Assembly (NCBI GenBank): GCA_029880755.1 | Contig: JAOUNW010000089.1 | Span: 1 to 8,475 of the forward strand | Origin: Gammaproteobacteria bacterium | GTDB lineage: Bacteria; Pseudomonadota; Gammaproteobacteria; Acidiferrobacterales; SZUA-150 | Reading direction: 5' to 3' | Length of the DNA: 8,475 bases | In this document: one piece after another, positions 1 through 5,589 of the stretch | Numbering within the stretch: position 1 is the first letter of the stretch | How the letters are laid out: each line of letters starts with the position of its first letter | Translations under genes and position numbers: made by a program | Notes under the pieces: model-generated | Databases searched by the model: none | Told to the model about the DNA's origin: nothing | Seen by the model: the letters and a program-made list of their open reading frames with translations, nothing else

Positions 1-784
1 GTACCTGTTTTTCACGCTCGCTGCGGACACTGGGTTTGATTTGCTGGAGTACGGGCTCAATACGCGGTGGTGAGTGCCGCTCCAGCTTGACCTTTTCGAT
101 CGCAACCGTCTCCTTGCGCTGGCGCTTGGCATAAAAACCCATCACACGGTCCACCACAGTGCCGGCGGCATAACGGGCTTGCTTGCCGCCTTCGATAGCG
201 AGCCAACCCAGGCCATCCATCACTCTCAACCATGACAGACCCGTAAACAGGGTAATGCCAGACAGAAACAGCATTAATAAGAAAATAGTGGCGCCGATAA
301 AACTGAACGCTGCCACCAGCCCTCGGCCGATGAGGTCACCCAGAACACCGCCACTGCTAAAGGGCATACCGGTAGAGATACCGAAATGCAGCGCCGCCAG
401 ACCACAGCCTCCCATCACGGTCAGTAAAAAGCCGGTTCCCGTAATAAGCTTATGATGCAGGTCCGGTGGAGCCGTGTCATTGCGGTGCAAAAATACTTTC
501 CAGCCTGAATAGGCCACCATCACTGGAATCACATAAGACAGGTAACCCGCCAGGTTTAACAAGACATCGGCAAGCCAGGCGCCAAAGGGCCCGCCAAAAT
601 TCGAAACACTGGAATGACCGCCGCGGTGGTTCCAGGCCGGGTCTTCGGGGCTGTAGCTGGTTAAGGCAATAATCAGATACAGGGCGACAGCTCCAGCCAC
701 ATAGAGGGCAACTTCACGCAATAGGCGCATTAACCGGGGTGTCAGCGCCGATGCCGGTTCTTTTTTTCGTGTCGCCTGTCGCAA
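1..784 (-). CDS. ftsK: DNA translocase FtsK, N-terminal membrane domain (partial, runs off the window)
   Basis: FtsK anchors at the division septum and pumps chromosomal DNA toward dif sites during late division. Only the first 261 codons are inside the window. They show a short basic N-terminus, then four hydrophobic segments at about residues 26-45, 77-97, 112-133 and 157-182, with the family-typical SYSPEDPAW stretch after the first. A charged region follows (about residues 216-261), which is the start of the variable linker. The RecA-like motor and gamma domain lie beyond the edge, so motor motifs cannot be checked. I chose the TTG at 784 because GAAGGA lies 9 nt upstream and the frame is closed by a TAG directly before it. 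The next in-frame ATG (residue 19) would leave a short tail before the first membrane segment. The gene follows ald on the same strand after 90 bp. Identification rests on the four-helix pattern and recognisable FtsK N-terminal sequence. Confidence 0.9.
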   Translation of the reverse strand, partial: MRQATRKKEPASALTPRLMRLLREVALYVAGAVALYLIIALTSYSPEDPAWNHRGGHSSVSNFGGPFGAWLADVLLNLAGYLSYVIPVMVAYSGWKVFLHRNDTAPPDLHHKLITGTGFLLTVMGGCGLAALHFGISTGMPFSSGGVLGDLIGRGLVAAFSFIGATIFLLMLFLSGITLFTGLSWLRVMDGLGWLAIEGGKQARYAAGTVVDRVMGFYAKRQRKETVAIEKVKLERHSPPRIEPVLQQIKPSVRSEREKQV

Positions 785-823
785 CTACCGCCGTCCTTCA
801 CGAAATGGTTGTTTTATGGTCAT
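785..823 (-). other. Possible 12-codon upstream ORF directly abutting ftsK
   Basis: An ATG at 823 opens a short frame, MTIKQPFREGRR, closed by TAG at 787-785. The ftsK TTG start follows immediately and in the same frame. No ideal Shine-Dalgarno precedes the ATG; AGGGAGA sits about 14 nt away. It may be a leader peptide, the remains of a longer ftsK N-terminus cut by a stop codon, or chance. Confidence 0.25.
794..799 (-). promoter_or_regulatory. Ribosome binding site deciding the ftsK TTG start
   Basis: The minus strand reads GAAGGA, then 9 nt, then TTG. This is the best Shine-Dalgarno match near the 5' end of ftsK and supports TTG at 784 as the start codon. Confidence 0.6.
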
Positions 824-874
824 ATCAGGACGCCATTCTCCCTGTTTGAGCGCCGTAAGCCAAGGGCTAAACCG

Positions 875-1939
875 TCATTGCAGTGCTTGGGCCACGGCGG
901 GATGGACGATTTTGCCATTCTGGACGTTGATCCCCTGAGCAAACACTGGGTCCTGTAAACCACCCTCGGCGGCCAGGCGCAGAACGAAGGGTGTCAACTC
1001 GGCAGACAGGGCCTGAGAGGCGGTACGCGGCACGGCCCCCGGCATATTGGTCACCCCGAAATGCACCACGCCTTCTTCCACATACGTGGGCGCTGCGTAG
1101 TCGGTAGGCCGGGTGGTTTCGATACAGCCACCCTGGTCCACAGAAATATCGATAATCACGCTGCCCGGCTTCATGGATTTCACCATCTCACGGGAAACCA
1201 GATGGGGCGCCTTGGCCCCGGGGATGAGCACCGCACCAATCAGCAGATCCGCCTGCTGCACGGCCTCCTGGCGCAAGGCATCGTAGGAGGGTAGCGCCGT
1301 CACATTGGGGCCCAAAAATCGCACCCGGGACAGATTTTCCCTTGCCAGCCCAAATACCGTGACGTTGGCACCTACGTTGGCCGCCACCCTGGCGGCATTG
1401 CTGCCCGCAACTCCGTCCCCCAGAATCACGACATTACCGCGCTCAGCAGCGGGTAATCCGCCGAGCAATATACCGCGACCACCATGAGAACTGTGCAGCA
1501 ACGTGGTGCCGATCTGACTAGCCAGACGCCCGGCGATATCGCTCATGGGCGCCAATAACGGCAACCGCCCTTTCACAGAAATCGTCTCGAAGGCCACAGC
1601 TGTTAATCCACGGGTCGCGAGCGCTTGGGTCAGCGTGGCATTGGCCGCAAGATGCAGGAATGAAAAAAGAATATGGTCTTCCCGTAACAGGTCGTATTCC
1701 GGGGCCACAGGCTCCTTCACCTTAACCATCAACTGCGCCTGACCGTAGGTCTCAGCGGCACTGCCGACGATGTGTGCGCCCACAGCCTGATAATTCTCAT
1801 CGGAATAACCACTGGCAATCCCTGCGCCAGTCTCTACAAACACTTCATGGCCTGCTGCCACCAATTCCCCTACTGCAGGCGGGATAAGGGCAACGCGCCC
1901 TTCCATCGTTTTTATTTCTTTCGGAACACCAATACGCAT
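875..1939 (-). CDS. ald: Alanine dehydrogenase with an altered cofactor-binding residue
   Basis: Alanine dehydrogenase (EC 1.4.1.1) reversibly deaminates L-alanine to pyruvate and ammonia in the cytoplasm. The 354-residue protein has the expected N-terminus MRIGVPKEIK, substrate residues R15, K75 and H96, a Rossmann glycine motif (G174-D-G-V-A-G179), VDQGG with D268, and the NMPGAVPRTAS loop. The frame is open 25 codons further upstream, but the ATG at 1939 has AAAGGAGG just before it and gives the family N-terminus, so I start there. At the end of the second Rossmann strand, where the family normally has aspartate (VT-x-x-D), this protein has VTVFGLAR: the aspartate is replaced by G197, with R200 close behind. 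That may shift preference from NAD toward NADP (inference). The family length is about 360-371, so this copy is slightly short but complete. It is divergent from trxB and 90 bp upstream of ftsK, with no lrp gene in between. Confidence 0.93.
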   Translation of the reverse strand: MRIGVPKEIKTMEGRVALIPPAVGELVAAGHEVFVETGAGIASGYSDENYQAVGAHIVGSAAETYGQAQLMVKVKEPVAPEYDLLREDHILFSFLHLAANATLTQALATRGLTAVAFETISVKGRLPLLAPMSDIAGRLASQIGTTLLHSSHGGRGILLGGLPAAERGNVVILGDGVAGSNAARVAANVGANVTVFGLARENLSRVRFLGPNVTALPSYDALRQEAVQQADLLIGAVLIPGAKAPHLVSREMVKSMKPGSVIIDISVDQGGCIETTRPTDYAAPTYVEEGVVHFGVTNMPGAVPRTASQALSAELTPFVLRLAAEGGLQDPVFAQGINVQNGKIVHPAVAQALQ

Positions 1940-1943
1940 GCAT

Positions 1944-1951
1944 CCTCCTTT
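1944..1951 (-). promoter_or_regulatory. Ribosome binding site deciding the ald start
   Basis: AAAGGAGG on the minus strand lies 4 nt before the ATG at 1939. It places the start 25 codons inside the longest open frame. Confidence 0.75.
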
Positions 1952-1988
1952 ACCCTCGCGGAAACAATAGCGTAACATAACCTCTGGT

Positions 1989-2017
1989 TTGACACATGAG
2001 CGTTTCGTTTTCAAACT
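1989..2017 (+). promoter_or_regulatory. Candidate sigma70 promoter for trxB
   Basis: A perfect -35 hexamer TTGACA (1989-1994) is followed after 17 bp by CAAACT (2012-2017), a weak -10 matching three of six positions. It lies 50 bp before the trxB ATG. The Shine-Dalgarno AGGAG is at 2053-2057, 9 nt before the start. The -35 is strong and the -10 poor, so the call is tentative. Confidence 0.4.
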
Positions 2018-2066
2018 ACCGCGAATAAAACCGTTGTTACCCTACCAAGCCTAGGAGTTTTAGATC

Positions 2067-3017
2067 ATGTCAGAAGTCAAACACGCCCGCGTCCTGATTC
2101 TGGGTTCGGGTCCAGCCGGATATTCCGCCGCCATTTATGCCGCCCGCGCGAACCTGAAACCGGTTCTTGTTACAGGACTGGAGCAAGGCGGACAACTAAT
2201 GACCACCACAGAAGTGGACAACTGGCCCGGCGATGTCGAGGGCCTGCAAGGCCCGGCACTAATGGATCGCATGCGCCAGCATGCAGAACGCTTCCATACT
2301 GAAATTATTTTTGATCATATTAATAAAGCCGATTTGCAACAAAAACCTTTTCGCCTCACAGGTGACAATGGCGTCTATACCTGCGATGCCCTGATCATTG
2401 CCACCGGCGCTTCCGCCATGTACCTGGGATTACCTTCCGAGGAAGCCTTTAAGGGAAAAGGTGTTTCCGGTTGTGCCACGTGCGATGGATTCTTTTATAA
2501 AGGTAAAAAAGTCGCAGTTGTCGGTGGTGGCAATACTGCTGTAGAGGAAGCACTGTATCTGTCCAACATTGCCTCGGAAGTCACAGTCATTCACCGCCGC
2601 GATCAATTCCGCGCTGAAGCGATTCTGATTGATCAGATTATGGATAAGGCAAAAAACGGTAATATCTCCATTGAATGGAACAGCGAACTGGATGAAGTGC
2701 TGGGGGATAACATGGGCGTTACCGGTATCAGGATAAAGAGCAATTCAGGCGATCTGAAGGAAATCGATCTTGATGGTGTCTTTATTGCCATTGGCCATAA
2801 ACCCAACACCGCGTTATTTGAAGGCCAACTGGAAATGGAGCATGGTTATCTCATCACAAGGGGCGGGCACAAAGGTAATGCCACTGCCACCAGCATTCAC
2901 GGTGTGTTTGCCGCCGGTGACGTCCAGGACCATATTTACCGCCAGGCCATTACCTCTGCCGGCAGTGGTTGTATGGCAGCACTGGATGCCGAACGCCATC
3001 TGAAGGCAAGCGAATAA
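2067..3017 (+). CDS. trxB: Thioredoxin-disulfide reductase
   Basis: TrxB (EC 1.8.1.9) is a cytoplasmic homodimeric flavoenzyme that passes electrons from NADPH through FAD and a redox cysteine pair to thioredoxin. The 316 residues match the low-molecular-weight bacterial type, which is usually about 310-320 long. Visible motifs in order are the FAD-binding GSGPAG (13-18), the redox-active CATC (C136, C139), the NADPH-binding GGGNTA (153-158), the HRR motif (176-178) that contacts the NADPH 2'-phosphate, and the C-terminal FAD motif AAGD (282-285). All key residues are present. The ATG start has AGGAG 9 nt upstream. It is divergent from ald and shares a 127-bp intergenic region with it. The smrA-like gene begins 19 bp after the stop, so the two are probably cotranscribed. 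Confidence 0.97.
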   Translation: MSEVKHARVLILGSGPAGYSAAIYAARANLKPVLVTGLEQGGQLMTTTEVDNWPGDVEGLQGPALMDRMRQHAERFHTEIIFDHINKADLQQKPFRLTGDNGVYTCDALIIATGASAMYLGLPSEEAFKGKGVSGCATCDGFFYKGKKVAVVGGGNTAVEEALYLSNIASEVTVIHRRDQFRAEAILIDQIMDKAKNGNISIEWNSELDEVLGDNMGVTGIRIKSNSGDLKEIDLDGVFIAIGHKPNTALFEGQLEMEHGYLITRGGHKGNATATSIHGVFAAGDVQDHIYRQAITSAGSGCMAALDAERHLKASE

Positions 3018-3036
3018 CAGACGCGGCGCCATTCTC

Positions 3037-3576
3037 ATGAGCAAGGACCGCAAGCAAACATCGACAGACGATTTGTTTCGGCAGGCGGTAAAGGATGCAC
3101 AACCACTAAAACAGGATCGTACTTCCCCTTACCGCAAGCGGCGTAAACCGGTACCGGAAAAAACGCGAGAGGATGAACAGGAAGTCATGGCCAGTTTGTT
3201 GTCTGATGGCTTTGAACCGGCGGATGTGGAAACCGGGGACGAGTTGTTGTTTCAACGAGGCGGGATTCAAAACACGGTTATGCGCAAGCTTCGCCGGGGC
3301 CAGTTTGCCATTGAGGCGGAACTGGATCTGCATCGCCGGACTTCGGAAGAAGCCCGGGAACTGCTCAATCAGTTTCTCGTGGTTTCGCAACAAAGCGGTT
3401 ATCGCTGTGTGCGCGTGATTCACGGCAAGGGTCTGGGATCGGAAGGAAGGGTTCCAGTATTAAAGAACAAGATAAACAGTTGGCTGCGTCAGAAACAGGA
3501 AGTACTGGCATTCAGCTCAGCAATTGCCCGTGACGGCGGCACCGGCGCCGTATATGTCTTACTAAAAAAACTCTAG
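3037..3576 (+). CDS. smrA: Smr-domain protein of the SmrA (YdaL) type
   Basis: This is a 179-residue cytoplasmic protein with a C-terminal Smr domain (about residues 96-177). The domain shows LDLH (96-99), the conserved HGKG (129-132) and the C-terminal GGTGA motif (167-171). The N-terminal DLFRQAVKDAQPLKQD segment and the FQRGGIQ...KLRRG stretch (72-88) resemble Escherichia coli SmrA/YdaL more than the ribosome-rescue nuclease SmrB. E. coli SmrA has been described as a DNA-nicking nuclease; the cellular role here is unknown. Residues 30-50 are highly basic and probably flexible, which fits nucleic-acid binding. No convincing Shine-Dalgarno precedes the ATG, and the 19-bp gap after trxB suggests expression from the trxB transcript. 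Family placement is secure; the SmrA versus SmrB choice is less certain. Confidence 0.85.
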   Translation: MSKDRKQTSTDDLFRQAVKDAQPLKQDRTSPYRKRRKPVPEKTREDEQEVMASLLSDGFEPADVETGDELLFQRGGIQNTVMRKLRRGQFAIEAELDLHRRTSEEARELLNQFLVVSQQSGYRCVRVIHGKGLGSEGRVPVLKNKINSWLRQKQEVLAFSSAIARDGGTGAVYVLLKKL

Positions 3577-3619
3577 TCAACTCGCCGGTGCATGACCCAC
3601 CGCCTAACGATGACGCAAG

Positions 3620-3727
3620 TTATTCGTATTTCCGGGTAACCTTGATCCCGCCCGCCAAAGCAACAACTCCCACCGCAATTAACAGGACAGTAAACACGGC
3701 ACCCATTGCCATTAAGAACGTCTGCAT
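3620..3727 (-). CDS. Small single-pass membrane protein, 35 residues, unrecognised
   Basis: I do not recognise this gene. It encodes MQTFLMAMGAVFTVLLIAVG followed by VVALAGGIKVTRKYE: one uninterrupted hydrophobic helix (about residues 3-27) and a short basic tail (K29, R32, K33). By the positive-inside rule the C-terminus would face the cytoplasm. The ATG at 3727 has a purine-rich GGGGGTAG 2 nt upstream. It ends 43 bp from the end of smrA and is convergent with it. The clean amphipathic design, a stop right after the charged tail and a position in an otherwise gene-free gap suggest a real small protein. Its size prevents any stronger statement, and it could be a chance frame. Confidence 0.5.
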   Translation of the reverse strand: MQTFLMAMGAVFTVLLIAVGVVALAGGIKVTRKYE

Positions 3728-3890
3728 TTCTACCCCCACGGCCCCTTAAAGACTCTATTATTCATCAGGACCGATTAATCATAAATATTGCATAAAGCGT
3801 GCCATTAACCCTATGAAGTACATGAATTAAACCCTTGGTTATTTCTCCCAATAAATTTCTTCCGCTTGTTTTTCAATAGATTAGATGCAT
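3728..3890. other. AT-rich intergenic stretch without a recognisable gene
   Basis: This stretch is clearly richer in A and T than its neighbours. It separates the small minus-strand membrane gene from the glycine-zipper gene, so it should hold the promoter of the former. I saw no open frame with a Shine-Dalgarno, no terminator hairpin with a T-run and no convincing -35/-10 pair. Confidence 0.5.
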
Positions 3891-3895
3891 GTTGC

Positions 3896-3912
3896 TGTTC
3901 AGTCTGGGTTCA
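3896..3912 (+). promoter_or_regulatory. Direct repeat TGTTCA-N5-GGTTCA, candidate OmpR/PhoP-family operator
   Basis: Two six-base half-sites, TGTTCA (3896-3901) and GGTTCA (3907-3912), repeat with an 11-bp period. Known PhoP boxes are two (G/T)GTTTA half-sites separated by 5 bp, so the spacing matches exactly and each half-site differs at one main position. A -10-like TATACC lies at 3932-3937, which puts the repeat over the -35 region, a usual position for activators of this family. The nearest regulator gene is the PhoP-like regulator in the next operon. Binding is inferred, not shown. Confidence 0.4.
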
Positions 3913-3925
3913 GGGTGTGAGCGCT

Positions 3926-3952
3926 AAGCTTTATACCGTAACAACAAAGCTT
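3926..3952. repeat. 7-bp inverted repeat in the glycine-zipper gene leader or promoter
   Basis: AAGCTTT (3926-3932) and AAAGCTT (3946-3952) form a perfect inverted repeat around a 13-nt spacer. It overlaps the likely -10 and early leader of the glycine-zipper gene. It could be an operator or a weak mRNA stem. Confidence 0.35.
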
Positions 3953-3990
3953 TGAATTGAACAACTGAAACCCTCAAAAAGGAGGCATTT

Positions 3991-4479
3991 ATGAAACCCG
4001 TAAAACAGCTGCTCTCGATGAGTTTTTTGGTTCTGTCGCTGAGCGCCGCCACCACCTGGGCATCGGATGACCGGCCACGTCACTCCGGCCGTCATGATGG
4101 TGCACCTAATTACAGCGAGCCCAGGACCAACCACCATCGTCATCCAGGTCGTGGACACCCCGGTTACCAAGGGCGCGTCCAATACTACCCCGTGTATCAC
4201 CGTCCAAGTTACCGCCACCATGTCCATAGTCGTCATTGTGGTCATCGAAACGTCACGGTCATTCAGGAGCACAACCACTACTCTGGCGTGGCCAGCTACG
4301 GACATGGCCACTACTCTGGGGTGGGTACAATTGCCGGCGCCATGGTCGGTGGTGTAATTGGGCATGACCTGGGTCATGGAGATCCGGCATCCACAGCAGC
4401 GGGTGCTGTCATTGGCGCTGTTATTGGCCAAAGTCTCGACCATCACCACACCCGCCACTACAGCTATCGCTCATACTAG
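3991..4479 (+). CDS. Secreted histidine-rich glycine-zipper protein
   Basis: This is a 162-residue envelope protein. Residues 1-24 form a Sec signal peptide with probable cleavage after TTWA. There is no lipobox cysteine, so it is not a lipoprotein. The middle (25-110) is hydrophilic and rich in His, Arg, Tyr and Gly. The whole protein has 22 histidines, ending with HHHTRH, and HYSGV is duplicated at 96-100 and 107-111. Residues 112-150 hold two small-residue GxxxG-type helices (GTIAGAMVGGVIG and AAGAVIGAVIG) typical of glycine-zipper 2TM (17-kDa antigen-like) domains, which insert into or associate with the outer membrane. Histidine density suggests metal binding (inference). AAGGAGG lies 5 nt before the ATG. 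A PhoP-box-like repeat upstream and the adjacent PepSY/PhoP/PhoQ-like operon suggest control by that system. The domain call is firm; the function is unknown. Confidence 0.85.
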   Translation: MKPVKQLLSMSFLVLSLSAATTWASDDRPRHSGRHDGAPNYSEPRTNHHRHPGRGHPGYQGRVQYYPVYHRPSYRHHVHSRHCGHRNVTVIQEHNHYSGVASYGHGHYSGVGTIAGAMVGGVIGHDLGHGDPASTAAGAVIGAVIGQSLDHHHTRHYSYRSY

Positions 4480-4530
4480 CTGTCATGTGCGATGTAACTG
4501 GCCGTAATCCTGTCTCTTGGTTATGCTTAA

Positions 4531-4538
4531 GGTTCAGG
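4531..4538 (+). promoter_or_regulatory. Second GGTTCAGG copy upstream of the PepSY operon
   Basis: The same eight bases occur at 3907-3914. Here they end 70 nt before the PepSY start, and there they end 76 nt before the glycine-zipper start. The upstream partner is poorer: GGTTAT at 4519-4524, a 12-bp rather than 11-bp period. It may be a weaker site for the same regulator, giving autoregulation. Confidence 0.25.
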
Positions 4539-4545
4539 ATCCACC

Positions 4546-4574
4546 ACGGAGGCGCATGCATGACGCGCCTCCGT
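4546..4574. repeat. Perfect 10-bp GC-rich hairpin before the PepSY operon
   Basis: ACGGAGGCGC (4546-4555) and GCGCCTCCGT (4565-4574) pair perfectly around a 9-nt loop. The stem has eight G-C pairs. No T-run follows on either strand, so it is not a standard intrinsic terminator. It ends 34 nt before the PepSY ATG and could be a leader-RNA structure, a processing or stability element between the two genes, or an operator. Confidence 0.6.
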
Positions 4575-4608
4575 TGGATGCCGCTTACATCCGTGGCCAG
4601 GAATCATC

Positions 4609-4875
4609 ATGAAGCAGCGATTACATTGGAAGAAATATTTTGCCATTTCTTTGTTGGCGCTGTTTCTGTCGACAACCCTGTCCTCACCTGTCTTTGCCAA
4701 AAAAAATTCTGTAAGCCTGCAACAGGCGACCGCTAACGTGAAAAAAGAAACCGGGGGCCGGATTCTTTCCAGTGAAACACAGACCCGAAAAGGCAAGCAA
4801 ACGCACCGCATAAAGGTGCTGTTACCTTCAGGAAAGGTACAAGTATTCTTTATCGACGCAAACAATAAACGCTGA
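4609..4875 (+). CDS. Secreted single-domain PepSY protein
   Basis: This is an 88-residue protein with a Sec signal peptide (residues 1-30, basic start then a hydrophobic core, cleavage after VFA). One PepSY domain fills the rest (about 36-86): the helix SLQQATANVKKETGG, then two strand-like segments ending in GKVQVFFIDA. PepSY domains occur in protease propeptides and in small periplasmic proteins, and small PepSY genes are often found next to two-component systems. The mature part is basic. The gene starts at ATG with AGGA close upstream and ends 30 bp before the response regulator, so it is very likely the first gene of a three-gene operon. A role as a periplasmic modulator of the sensor kinase is inferred from position only. 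Confidence 0.85.
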   Translation: MKQRLHWKKYFAISLLALFLSTTLSSPVFAKKNSVSLQQATANVKKETGGRILSSETQTRKGKQTHRIKVLLPSGKVQVFFIDANNKR

Positions 4876-4905
4876 TATTCGAACCTTATCCTCTACGTAG
4901 GAACT

Positions 4906-5589
4906 ATGCGCTTACTGGTTATCGAAGACGAACCGGCACTGCTGAACCAACTGCAGTCGCAATTAAAAAAGGCCGGTTATGCCGTGGACACCGCCGCTAA
5001 TGGCAGAGATGGATTATTCATGGGAAACGAATATCCCTTTGATTTGGCCGTCGTGGACGTAGGCCTGCCCAATCTTAGCGGTATAGAGGTGATTCAGAAG
5101 TGGCGTCAGAATAAACGCCAATTCCCGGTTTTGATATTAACTGCGCGGGGACGCTGGCAGGATAAAGTGGAAGGTCTGGAAGCCGGCGCCGATGATTATC
5201 TGGTGAAACCTTTCCATGCCGAAGAATTGGTGGCACGCATCAAGGCGCTGTTGCGCCGGTCCGCCGGCTTGGCGCAATCTATGCTCCGGTACGGTCCGAT
5301 TTCAGTTGACACCTCCCGTCAGGTAGCTTCACTAAATAACAAGGAGCTGGAATTGACGGCCTACGAGTACCGGGTATTGGAGTATTTGGTGATGCATCCG
5401 GGAAAAGTGATTTCTAAAACGGAATTGACAGAACATATTTATGATCAGGACTTTGACCGCGACAGTAATGTCATTGAAGTCTTTATCGGCCGCCTGCGAA
5501 AAAAACTGGATCCGGATAATCGTTATCAACCTATTGAAACCCTGCGTGGGCGCGGTTACCGTTTTACCCTGGAACCGGATCGGACGTGA
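4906..5589 (+). CDS. phoP: PhoP-like OmpR-family response regulator
   Basis: This 227-residue cytoplasmic transcription regulator has an N-terminal receiver (1-115). It shows the acidic pair D8/E9 and neighbours, the phosphoacceptor D51, T79 and K101. A C-terminal winged-helix DNA-binding domain follows (about 130-223) with the LTAYEYRVLEYL, VIEVFIGRLRKKLD and RGRGYRF segments. The linker region closely follows enterobacterial PhoP: WQDKVE at 84-89, GADDY and KPFH, and an LLRRSAGLA stretch. That supports the PhoP/PmrA branch rather than OmpR itself. AGGA lies 3 nt before the ATG. The stop codon overlaps the kinase start by GTGA, so the two products are probably translationally coupled. Its targets are unknown; direct repeats upstream of the glycine-zipper gene are candidate sites. 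The symbol is by family resemblance. Confidence 0.9.
   Translation: MRLLVIEDEPALLNQLQSQLKKAGYAVDTAANGRDGLFMGNEYPFDLAVVDVGLPNLSGIEVIQKWRQNKRQFPVLILTARGRWQDKVEGLEAGADDYLVKPFHAEELVARIKALLRRSAGLAQSMLRYGPISVDTSRQVASLNNKELELTAYEYRVLEYLVMHPGKVISKTELTEHIYDQDFDRDSNVIEVFIGRLRKKLDPDNRYQPIETLRGRGYRFTLEPDRT

Noticed and set aside
183..672. Plus-strand frames opposite ftsK
   Set aside because: Both are shadows of the FtsK membrane domain, with proline- and serine-rich nonsense translations.
1940..2014. Longer ald start 25 codons upstream
   Set aside because: The extra residues are not family-like and would cover the strong AAAGGAGG site that precedes the conserved MRIGVPKE start.
3580..3606. Possible terminator after smrA (CGGTG/CACCG stem)
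   Set aside because: The stem is only 5 bp with a 7-nt loop, and no T-run follows on either strand.
3887..3929. Short plus-strand peptide MLLFSLGSGCER before the glycine-zipper gene
   Set aside because: It is twelve codons long, has no Shine-Dalgarno and overlaps the proposed promoter, so translation is unlikely.
3931..4458. Long minus-strand frame opposite the glycine-zipper gene (175 codons)
   Set aside because: It is antisense to a gene with a good Shine-Dalgarno, signal peptide and domain. Its own product has no recognisable features and arises from the biased codons of the His-rich gene.
4527..4865. Minus-strand frame opposite the PepSY gene
   Set aside because: The composition is unlike a real protein, there is no Shine-Dalgarno, and it overlaps a well-supported PepSY gene almost entirely.
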